Assembly (NCBI GenBank): GCA_018609945.1 | Contig: JAHENO010000219.1 | Location: 1-9,678 of the forward strand | DNA length: 9,678 nucleotides | Direction of reading: 5' to 3' | Origin: Haloarculaceae archaeon | GTDB taxonomy: Archaea > Halobacteriota > Halobacteria > Halobacteriales > Haloarculaceae | Part shown: one piece after another, positions 1 through 4,644 of the stretch | How the letters are laid out: each line of letters begins with the position of its first letter | Position numbering within the stretch: position 1 is the first letter of the stretch | Translations under genes and position numbers: made by a program | Notes under the pieces: model-generated | Seen by the model: only the letters and a program-made list of their open reading frames with translations | Told to the model about the DNA's origin: nothing | Database searches by the model: none

Positions 1-375
1 AGTCAGCGGAACCGAGAGCGCGACGACCAGCCACAGCGACTGCTTGACAGCCAGGTCGGCCCGCCGGCGCTCGCCGGCCCCCTGGAGGCGGGAGACGACG
101 CTGATCGTCCCCGAGGTGAGCGCCAGCGAGAGCCCGAAGGCCACGAAGTAATAGAGGAAGGCCAGTTCGAGGGCGGCGATGGCGGTGTCGCCGATAGCGA
201 GACCGACGAAGACGAAATCGGCCATCCTGAGGAGCACGCGGAGGCCGCCGGTGACCATCACCGGGACCGCGAGGTCGAACGCCTCCGTGGCGGGGCCGCG
301 CTCGACGACGCCGGCACGGGCCAGCGCGGCCGGAAAGCGGTCGAGCAACCGCCGCGTGGCGTCGCGAACGCCCAT
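1..375 (-). CDS. MATE family efflux transporter, N-terminal part (cut by window edge)
   Basis: The reverse strand reads open from an ATG at 375 to the window edge, giving 125 residues with no stop. The product starts with a short basic, amphipathic segment. It then has hydrophobic stretches typical of multidrug and toxin extrusion (MATE) transporters, including VPVMVTGGLRVLLRMADFVF and a segment around LELAFLYYFVAFGLSLALTS, followed by a loop reading VVSRLQGAGERRRADLAVKQ. That loop, with the preceding glycine- and serine-rich helix, resembles the MATE N-lobe. MATE proteins export cationic or aromatic compounds across the cytoplasmic membrane using a Na+ or H+ gradient. Only about a quarter of a usual 450-residue protein is visible, so the substrate cannot be judged. 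It is divergent from the MaoC-like gene, with 72 bp between the two starts. Confidence 0.8.
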   Translation of the reverse strand, partial: MGVRDATRRLLDRFPAALARAGVVERGPATEAFDLAVPVMVTGGLRVLLRMADFVFVGLAIGDTAIAALELAFLYYFVAFGLSLALTSGTISVVSRLQGAGERRRADLAVKQSLWLVVALSVPLT

Positions 376-447
376 CGACACACGCGTTGGGCGGGGCGCG
401 TACCTGTCTTTCGCCTCGCTTTTGTGCCTCCCCCGCCCAGCCCGGGT

Positions 448-852
448 ATGTCGACGCCCGCGGAGGGGGCGACCCACACCCACGAGCGGACGTTCACTAA
501 GGCCGACGTCCGGCAGTTCGCCGACGTGACCGGCGACACGCAGGACAGGCACACCGACCCCGACGCGGACGGGCGGCTGCTCGTTCACGGTCTGCTGACC
601 GGGAGTATGCTGACGAAGATCGGCGGCGACCTCGAAGTGCTCGCGACGCGGATGGACATCCACTTCCGGCGGCCGGTCTACACCGGCGAGACGATCCGGT
701 GTACGTGGACGAACGAGCGCGTGACCGACCGATCGGATGGGGTCGACCTCGAGGCGGGCGTGGTCTGTCGACGCCTCGCGGACGACACGCCCGGGGACAC
801 AGTCCTGGAAGCGACCGTCGAGGGCGTGGTCTACGATGATCCGCCGGAGTGA
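448..852 (+). CDS. MaoC-like hot-dog dehydratase / (R)-specific enoyl-CoA hydratase family protein
   Basis: This 134-residue single-domain protein resembles the MaoC/PhaJ family, which hydrates trans-2-enoyl-CoA to (R)-3-hydroxyacyl-CoA in the cytoplasm. The hydratase signature is recognisable near residues 24-35 (FADVTGDTQDRH). Asp30 and His35 sit where PhaJ-type enzymes keep their catalytic Asp and His. The HGLLTGSM segment and FRRPVYTGETI further on are also typical of the fold. The usual Asn-Pro between the catalytic residues is replaced by Gln-Asp-Arg, so activity on enoyl-CoA is likely but not certain. I chose the ATG at 448 over an in-frame GTG at 424. The family match begins after it, and TTTTGTG at 421-426 would be a TATA-like element at leaderless spacing. 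No PHA or beta-oxidation genes are adjacent, so the pathway is open. Confidence 0.78.
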   Translation: MSTPAEGATHTHERTFTKADVRQFADVTGDTQDRHTDPDADGRLLVHGLLTGSMLTKIGGDLEVLATRMDIHFRRPVYTGETIRCTWTNERVTDRSDGVDLEAGVVCRRLADDTPGDTVLEATVEGVVYDDPPE

Positions 853-907
853 GTACCCCACGAGTGGACCACCGAACGGACCCGTCAGCCACGCCGAACG
901 GTGACTG

Positions 908-914
908 TTTATGA
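908..914 (+). promoter_or_regulatory. TATA-like element for a leaderless moaB start
   Basis: TTTATGA lies 24-30 bp upstream of the ATG at 938, which is the spacing expected between a haloarchaeal TATA box and the first base of a leaderless transcript. This is why 938 is preferred as the start of moaB over the in-frame ATG at 911, which falls inside this element. The call rests on position and AT-richness only. Confidence 0.45.
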
Positions 915-937
915 TTGCGCCCCACGTAGCCCCCGCC

Positions 938-1555
938 ATGCCCGACGATCACCATCACCACCACGACGCCGAGTCGGTCGGGTTCGGCGTGCTGACAGTC
1001 TCGTCGAGTCGCACGCTCGAAACCGACGACAGCGGTGACGCCCTCGCCGCTGCGATCGAAGAAGACGGCCACACGGTCGCTGCCCGGGAACTGGTCGACG
1101 ACGAGGAAGCAGCCATCCGCGGGCGGGTCGAGGAATTCCTCGACCGCACGGACGTCGACGCGGTCGTCACGACCGGCGGCACCGGCGTGACGCCGGACGA
1201 CGTCACCGTGGAGGCCGTCCGGCCGCTGCTGGACCGCGACCTCCCGGGCTTTGGCGAGCAGTTCCGCGCCCGCTCGGTCGCGGAGGTCGGCCCCCACGCG
1301 ATGGTCTCGCGTGCCACCGCCGGCGTCGCCGGGACCGTCCCCGTGTTCTGTCTCCCCGGTAGCCAGCAGGCCGCCGAGTTCGGCACCCGGGAGCTCATCC
1401 TCCCCATCGTCGGCCACGTCGTCGGCCTCGCGAGCGGTGACGGGCACGATCACGACCACGACCACTCTCACGGCCACAGTCACTCACACGACCACGACGA
1501 TGCCCACTCGCACGACCACGACCACAGCCACGACGAGCATGCACACGACCACTGA
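938..1555 (+). CDS. moaB: MoaB/MogA-type molybdopterin adenylyltransferase with histidine-rich ends
   Basis: From the ATG at 938 the product is 205 residues. The core has the MoCF-binding fold of MoaB/MogA. Residues 78-83 are TTGGTG, followed by VTPDDVT where the family has its conserved TP-x-D acidic site. A later PGSQQAAEFGT loop also fits the family. These enzymes activate molybdopterin with ATP to give adenylyl-molybdopterin, the substrate for MoeA-catalysed metal insertion, in the cytoplasm. The unusual parts are a His5 run right after the start (MPDDHHHHH) and a 39-residue C-terminal tail from base 1436 with 17 histidines in alternating His-Asp and His-Ser pairs. Ordinary MoaB proteins of about 170-190 residues lack such a tail. 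It should bind divalent or copper ions (inference). moaC starts 9 bp after the stop, so the two are probably co-transcribed. Confidence 0.88.
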   Translation: MPDDHHHHHDAESVGFGVLTVSSSRTLETDDSGDALAAAIEEDGHTVAARELVDDEEAAIRGRVEEFLDRTDVDAVVTTGGTGVTPDDVTVEAVRPLLDRDLPGFGEQFRARSVAEVGPHAMVSRATAGVAGTVPVFCLPGSQQAAEFGTRELILPIVGHVVGLASGDGHDHDHDHSHGHSHSHDHDDAHSHDHDHSHDEHAHDH

Positions 1556-1564
1556 GACCACACG

Positions 1565-2044
1565 ATGACGGACGAACAGCTCACCCACACGGACGAGGAG
1601 GGTCGCGCAGAAATGGTCGACGTCGGGTCGAAGGCCGACAGCAAGCGCCGGGCGGTCGCGCGCGGGCGGATCCGCCTCCAGCCCTCGACCGTCGAGGCGG
1701 TCCAGGAGAACGAACTCGGGAAGGGCGACGTACTCGCGACGGCCCGCGTCGGCGCCATCCAGGCAGTCAAGCACACCTGGGAGACGATTCCGATGTGCCA
1801 CCAGATTCCCGTCACCAACGTCGATACGTCGTTCGAGGTCGACGAGGACGCCATCGACCTGACCGTCGCTGTCGAGACGACGGGCAAGACCGGCTGCGAG
1901 ATGGAGGCCCTCTCGGGAGTGACGACGGGGCTGAACGTCGTCTGGGACATGGTCAAGGCCGCCGAGAAGGACGAGGATGGCCAGTATCCCGAGACAGCTA
2001 TCGAGGACGTCCACGTCGTCGAGAAGGTGAAAGAGCCGGTGTGA
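1565..2044 (+). CDS. moaC: Cyclic pyranopterin monophosphate synthase MoaC
   Basis: This 159-residue protein has the full MoaC signature. MoaC works after the radical-SAM enzyme MoaA and converts 3',8-cyclo-7,8-dihydro-GTP to cyclic pyranopterin monophosphate, the first stable intermediate of molybdenum cofactor synthesis. Visible conserved parts are KGDVLATARV (Lys53), the TWETIPMCHQIP loop (His79), GKTGCEMEALSGVT (Glu112-Met113-Glu114) and WDMVKA (Asp128, Lys131). The last five match the E. coli active-site residue numbers as I remember them. The usual PLCHP loop is PMCHQ here. Length is normal for the family. The 9 bp gap after moaB suggests an operon. The next gene of the pathway, the MobB-MoaE fusion, lies 351 bp downstream on the same strand. 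Confidence 0.95.
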   Translation: MTDEQLTHTDEEGRAEMVDVGSKADSKRRAVARGRIRLQPSTVEAVQENELGKGDVLATARVGAIQAVKHTWETIPMCHQIPVTNVDTSFEVDEDAIDLTVAVETTGKTGCEMEALSGVTTGLNVVWDMVKAAEKDEDGQYPETAIEDVHVVEKVKEPV

Positions 2045-2128
2045 GTTAACGGCGCGTGCTGCTGTACGGCCGGGAGCGCGTCCCTGCGCGCGACCCGGGG
2101 AAGGGCAGGCCTACCGGTGGGCGGGACT

Positions 2129-2307
2129 GAAAGGGGCCGGCCGCTCTATCCCTCCCGGGCGACGTAAAGACCGCAGGAACGAACGGAGTGAGTGACGAGG
2201 ACCGCAACGAGCCCCGGAGTGGTCGAGTGGCCGGGGGCTTTCTTATCGTCACAGTACCGGTGACAACGTTTCCCGTAACGGTTCCAAGAGAGCGGCCGGG
2301 GGCTTTC
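2129..2307 (+). other. Candidate structured RNA element with one left arm and two alternative right arms
   Basis: The left arm (2129-2146) reads GAAAG, GGG, CCGGCC, G, CTC. The first right arm (2225-2242) reads GAG, T, GGCCGG, GGG, CTTTC. These pair as 5 bp, a symmetric GGG/GGG internal loop, 6 bp, a G-U pair and 3 bp. The second right arm (2290-2307) reads GAGCGGCCGG, GGG, CTTTC and pairs even better, with 10 uninterrupted base pairs next to the loop. The arms are mutually exclusive partners for the left arm. Inside the first hairpin, CTCCCGGGC (2152-2160) can pair with GCCCCGGAG (2211-2219) with one mismatch. It could act in a moaBC-to-moaE read-through transcript, or be only a dispersed haloarchaeal repeat. 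It does not resemble the bacterial Moco riboswitch as far as I can judge. Confidence 0.4.
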
Positions 2308-2358
2308 TTGCCAGTCACAGTAACGGTGGCAATTTCTCCAGTAACGATTCCGAGAACA
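2227..2358 (+). repeat. Imperfect tandem duplication, 65-66 bp units
   Basis: Unit one (about 2227-2291) and unit two (about 2292-2358) share GGCCGGGGGCTTTCTT, then GTCACAGTAMCGGTGRCAA, then TTTCYCC, GTAACGRTTCC and RAGA, in the same order. They differ by scattered substitutions and single-base shifts. A GTCAC/GTGAC hairpin (2248-2252 with 2260-2264) is kept in unit two as GTCAC/GTGGC, where the change still allows a U-G pair in RNA. The degree of divergence suggests an old duplication with some constraint, though two copies cannot prove it. Confidence 0.7.
2252..2351 (+). promoter_or_regulatory. Four phased GTAACGGT-type motifs upstream of mobB-moaE
   Basis: The motif CAGTACCGGTGAC begins at 2252, CCGTAACGGTTCC at 2273, CAGTAACGGTGGC at 2318 and CAGTAACGATTCC at 2339. 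Within each pair the sites are 21 bp apart, two helical turns, and the pairs are 66 bp apart. The last site ends about 45 bp before the ATG at 2396, just upstream of a weak TATA-like CCTACAAG (2365-2372) at leaderless distance. Direct repeats on one face of the helix suggest a transcription factor binding array for the fusion gene. Which regulator is unknown. Confidence 0.4.
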
Positions 2359-2395
2359 GCGTCACCTACAAGCGGCTCTCGCCACAAGGGGGCGT

Positions 2396-3226
2396 ATGCA
2401 CGTCATCGCCATCGTCGGGCCGTCGGAGTCGGGGAAGACGACACTCGTCGAGCGACTGACCGACCGCCTGAGCGAGCGGGGAACTGTCGGAACGATCAAA
2501 CACCTCACCTGCGAACCGGACCTCGACGTCGAGGGAACGGACACCACGCGCCACCGCGAGGCGGGCGCGGCCCTGACCGTCGGCGTCAGCGACGACGCCG
2601 GGTGGTTCGCGACCGGCGAGGATATGACGCTCGACGACGCACTCGACCGGCTGGCCGTCTCCTGTGAGTACGCCATCGTCGAGGGGTACAGCGAGGTCGA
2701 CCTCCCACAGATCGCGCTGGGCGGGGACGGCGGCGAGGACGTCCGCCTCTCCGCCCCGGAGGCCGACGCCGTCGACATCGACGACGCGGTCGCGGCCATC
2801 GAGGCAACCGACCCCTACGAGTGTCTCCAGTCGCTGGTCGCAGAGGTGAAAGCCTCGCCCCGCGAGGACCGCGCTGGCGCCATCGCCACGTTCACCGGCC
2901 GCGTCCGCGCGAAGGAGGGTCCGGACGACGACTCCACCGAGTACCTGGAGTTCGAGCGCTACGACGGCGTCGCACAGGAGCGCATGGCGACCCTCCGGGA
3001 GGAACTCGAATCGCGGGAGGGTGTCCACGAGGTGCGCCTCCACCACCGGACCGGCGTCGTCGAGGCAGGCGAGGACATCGTCTTCGTGGTCGTGCTCGCG
3101 GGCCACCGCGAGGAGGCGTTCCGGACCGTCGAGGACGGCATCAACCGTCTCAAGGACGAGGTGCCGCTGTTCAAGAAGGAAGTCACCGTCTCCGAGACGT
3201 TCTGGGCTCACCAGCATCAGGTCTAA
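2396..3226 (+). CDS. moaE: MobB-MoaE fusion: molybdopterin-guanine dinucleotide accessory GTPase plus molybdopterin synthase large subunit
   Basis: This 276-residue protein has two domains. Residues 1 to about 135 are MobB-like. The P-loop GPSESGKTT (8-16) sits directly after the first strand, and a conserved AIVEGYSE segment lies at 93-100. Residues about 143-276 are MoaE, with AIATFTGRVR (162-171), LHHRTGVVEAGED (215-227) and the C-terminal PLFKKEV. MoaE, with thiocarboxylated MoaD, adds two sulfurs to cyclic pyranopterin monophosphate to make molybdopterin. MobB assists GMP attachment to the finished cofactor. Lys253 and Lys260 are seven residues apart, like E. coli MoaE Lys119 and Lys126, so the active site looks intact. 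The same fusion is known in Haloferax volcanii, where MoaE is a target of the ubiquitin-like protein SAMP1 (established, from memory). Joining an early and a late step in one chain is the notable point. Confidence 0.93.
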   Translation: MHVIAIVGPSESGKTTLVERLTDRLSERGTVGTIKHLTCEPDLDVEGTDTTRHREAGAALTVGVSDDAGWFATGEDMTLDDALDRLAVSCEYAIVEGYSEVDLPQIALGGDGGEDVRLSAPEADAVDIDDAVAAIEATDPYECLQSLVAEVKASPREDRAGAIATFTGRVRAKEGPDDDSTEYLEFERYDGVAQERMATLREELESREGVHEVRLHHRTGVVEAGEDIVFVVVLAGHREEAFRTVEDGINRLKDEVPLFKKEVTVSETFWAHQHQV

Positions 3227-3262
3227 TCGCCGACTCCTCCCGACGCCCCCCTCCCCGCTCGC

Positions 3263-3604
3263 CTACGCTTCCGCCTCGTCGGCGTGCAGCACTTCGATAT
3301 CGACCTCGTTTTCCTCGACGCCGATGCGCGCGAACTGCGTGCGGACGTGTGCTTTCGCAGCGTCAAGGGCACGCTCGCGGGTCTCGAAGCCACGCGGCAG
3401 GGGCTCCTCGAAGGCGATCCGGAGTTCGCGGTCGCCCACCCGCTGGACCTGACCGCCGCTCTCGACCTCGTAGAAGCCGTCACAGACCCAGGTGTACGGC
3501 GCCGATCCGTCGGGTGCGCCCCGGAACGTCGGCGCGCGCTCGCCGGGTTCGTAGAGCGTCCCCGTTAGCGCCGTTCCCGCTGCCCGACCGCGCACGAGTA
3601 ACAT
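3263..3604 (-). CDS. Conserved haloarchaeal protein of unknown function (DUF7113-like)
   Basis: The 113-residue product begins MLLVRGRAAGTALTGTLYEP. It is a soluble mixed alpha/beta protein without signal peptide or membrane segments, and ends in an acidic, alanine-rich stretch (HADEAEA). I recognise the type as a conserved haloarchaeal family, probably the one labelled DUF7113, but that name is from memory. The ATG at 3604 is preferred over the longer in-frame start at 3631 because TTTTGA (minus strand, 3628-3633) lies 24-29 bp upstream, giving a leaderless start, and the family-like sequence starts there. It is convergent with mobB-moaE, 36 bp away. A single Cys and a YTWVCDGFYEVE core are visible, but no catalytic motif is recognisable. 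Confidence 0.72.
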   Translation of the reverse strand: MLLVRGRAAGTALTGTLYEPGERAPTFRGAPDGSAPYTWVCDGFYEVESGGQVQRVGDRELRIAFEEPLPRGFETRERALDAAKAHVRTQFARIGVEENEVDIEVLHADEAEA

Positions 3605-3627
3605 GCCGCGACCTACGGCCGCGAGGG

Positions 3628-3633
3628 TCAAAA
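3628..3633 (-). promoter_or_regulatory. TATA-like element for the 3604 start
   Basis: On the minus strand this reads TTTTGA, 24-29 bp before the ATG at 3604, within otherwise GC-rich DNA. The position fits a leaderless haloarchaeal transcript. Confidence 0.4.
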
Positions 3634-3708
3634 GGCCGCCGGGCGCGCTCCCGGACCAGCGACGCTGACCGCCCCGCCCGCCGACGTCCTTGGTGCCAGT
3701 ACTGCACC

Positions 3709-3717
3709 TATATAAAA
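3709..3717. promoter_or_regulatory. Strong TATA box in the divergent intergenic region
   Basis: TATATAAAA stands out in the 187 bp between the divergent genes starting at 3604 (minus) and 3792 (plus). Read on the minus strand it is TTTTATATA, close to the haloarchaeal consensus. It would start a transcript near 3685, with an 80-base leader for the 3604 gene. Read on the plus strand it would start one near 3742, with a 50-base leader for the 3792 gene. The sequence alone does not decide the direction. Confidence 0.5.
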
Positions 3718-3756
3718 GTACAGGGAGGTGTGACGGATCTTCACAAACACGGGCCA

Positions 3757-3771
3757 GTTACTATACGTAAC
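3757..3771 (+). promoter_or_regulatory. GTTAC-N5-GTAAC palindrome overlapping a TATA-like box
   Basis: GTTACTATACGTAAC is an inverted repeat with 5 bp arms and a TATAC centre. The centre lies about 26-30 bp before the ATG at 3792, where the TATA box of a leaderless transcript would be. A protein bound here would block TBP, so a repressor site is the simplest reading. It is short enough that chance is possible. Confidence 0.4.
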
Positions 3772-3791
3772 CTCCCGTTTGTTCGAATGCA

Positions 3792-4205
3792 ATGGCAACG
3801 GAATCAGTCTCGCTCCCACGCGAGTCACAGGAGAATATCGAATCGACCGTCAGTTCGATCAAGACGATGCTGAAAATCGGCGCCGTCTTCGCGGTGGTCG
3901 GCTACCTCTTGATCGGGTTGGCGCTGGTGTTGGAGTTGACGCAGTTCCACCCGCTGCTCGAGACGTTCTTCGCGACCAACGCCGATGTCAGCCTCGCCGG
4001 TGGCGGTGCCGGACTCCCCCGTGACGCCGCCACGAGCGCCCAGTTGGCACAGATCCACAAGTTCCCCTCGATGCTGCTGTGGCTCAAACTCGGCGGCGTC
4101 GGTCACATCCTGCTTGGCATCTTCATCGCGCTCGCGGCCATCGTCCGCGCGCTCGCGCTGATGCCCCACCGCCTCAGCTACGAGATGGAACGCACCCAGG
4201 GCTGA
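3792..4205 (+). CDS. Small membrane protein with two predicted transmembrane segments, function unknown
   Basis: This 137-residue protein has a polar N-terminus (about 1-24) and a first hydrophobic helix at about 26-48. An outer or inner loop follows, with a glycine-rich stretch and IHKFP at about 50-92. A second long hydrophobic segment at about 93-124 contains LKLGGVGHILLGIFIALAAI. The tail is short and charged (PHRLSYEMERTQG). It has no cleavable signal peptide and no catalytic motif that I recognise. Two helices with a conserved-looking GGVGHILLG motif suggest a haloarchaeal family protein, but I cannot name it. It stands alone in its transcription unit, with a strong promoter region upstream. 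Confidence 0.72.
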   Translation: MATESVSLPRESQENIESTVSSIKTMLKIGAVFAVVGYLLIGLALVLELTQFHPLLETFFATNADVSLAGGGAGLPRDAATSAQLAQIHKFPSMLLWLKLGGVGHILLGIFIALAAIVRALALMPHRLSYEMERTQG

Positions 4206-4271
4206 CGCGATACGGATCGCTCGCCGATTCGACTACTGTTTCTCGGCGGGCGCCTCGACCTGAAAGTACGC

Positions 4272-4463
4272 TCACAGCGCCCGGAAACTCGCGAGCACTG
4301 CGAGGACGAACAGGCCGACGCCGCTGAAGGGTCCGCCCCACGCGGCGTAGGCGCCGCCGAGAAGTCCGCCGAGCGGGAAAACGAGAAGGAAAATGACACC
4401 CTGGAGGGTGTTCGCCGCGTCCAGCCCGCGGGACGGATCCCGGAACAGGACCGCGAGCACCAC
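4272..4463 (-). CDS. Small membrane protein, open part; 5' end probably frameshifted
   Basis: The uninterrupted frame starts with GTG at 4463 and gives 63 residues. It opens with the second half of one hydrophobic helix (MVLAVLF), then RDPSRGLDAANTLQG, then two further helices (VIFLLVFPLGGLLGGAYAAW and GVGLFVLAVLASF). The GTG start cuts the first helix in half. The same frame continues upstream without a start as AGGIATLVGYLVVLAVLF, a complete helix. An ATG at 4518 with a TATA-like element behind it opens MDVSALD in the neighbouring frame. Removing one base near 4495-4500 would join them into one protein of about 80 residues with three helices. So this is either a decayed gene, a sequencing error, or a genuine frameshift. 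I do not recognise the family. Confidence 0.5.
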   Translation of the reverse strand: MVLAVLFRDPSRGLDAANTLQGVIFLLVFPLGGLLGGAYAAWGGPFSGVGLFVLAVLASFRAL

Positions 4464-4521
4464 CAGATAGCCGACCAGAGTCGCGATGCCGCCAGCGGTC
4501 GAGGGCGGAAACGTCCATCGT

Positions 4522-4542
4522 GACAGCCTTCTCCTGGCTGTC
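4522..4542. promoter_or_regulatory. Perfect 7 bp inverted repeat, GACAGCC-N7-GGCTGTC
   Basis: The arms are identical and the spacer is seven bases. The repeat covers positions -4 to -24 before the ATG at 4518 on the minus strand, between that ATG and a TATA-like CGTATG (4543-4549). It also lies within the divergent region upstream of the HerA-like gene (start 4645). This placement fits a repressor operator. In RNA it would be a hairpin only for a plus-strand or long-leader transcript. Confidence 0.45.
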
Positions 4543-4644
4543 GCATACGAGTTGTGTGGAATAGTAGCACGGGTACCTCACCAGGAGTGGTATCCCGGTC
4601 ACGCGGGGGAAACGCGTTTGTGCCCGCCCGTCCTTGTGACGGCA

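Larger units (their letters stand above)
2045..2395. other. 351 bp gap between moaC and mobB-moaE holding repeats and a possible RNA structure
   Basis: No convincing gene is present. From left to right I see: a GC-rich stretch (2045-2120); a left arm GAAAG-GGG-CCGGCCGCTC (2129-2146); an inner weak stem pairing 2152-2160 with 2211-2219; a purine-rich stretch with GACCGCA at 2169-2175 and again at 2200-2206; and then two imperfect copies of a 65-66 bp unit (from about 2227 and 2292). The start of the fusion gene follows. Open frames crossing this region do not resemble proteins. The purine-rich stretch looks to me like a type of intergenic element found repeatedly in haloarchaeal genomes, but that is from memory. 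Confidence 0.6.

Noticed and set aside
497..1483. Long minus-strand open frame opposite the MaoC-like gene and moaB
   Set aside because: It is a GC-driven antisense frame with Arg- and Pro-rich or repetitive valine content, crosses an intergenic promoter, and lies against two genes with clear family motifs.
2205..2245. tRNA-like stretch (GAGTGGTCGAGTGG resembles a D-loop region)
   Set aside because: No acceptor stem, anticodon arm or T-arm can be placed around it.
2227..2358. Possible CRISPR array
   Set aside because: Only two imperfect, directly adjacent units without unique spacers or cas genes.
2188..2667. Open frame across the repeat region with a Val-Thr-rich repeated peptide
   Set aside because: The repeated peptide simply reflects the DNA duplication, and the frame then runs out of phase into mobB-moaE.
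3628..3828. Short minus-strand frame in the divergent region before 3792
   Set aside because: It overlaps the promoter and start of the two-helix protein gene and has low-complexity content.
2821..3873. Plus-strand frame running through moaE and into the following genes
   Set aside because: The product is extremely Arg- and Pro-rich, a shifted-frame artefact of GC-rich coding DNA, and spans convergent genes.
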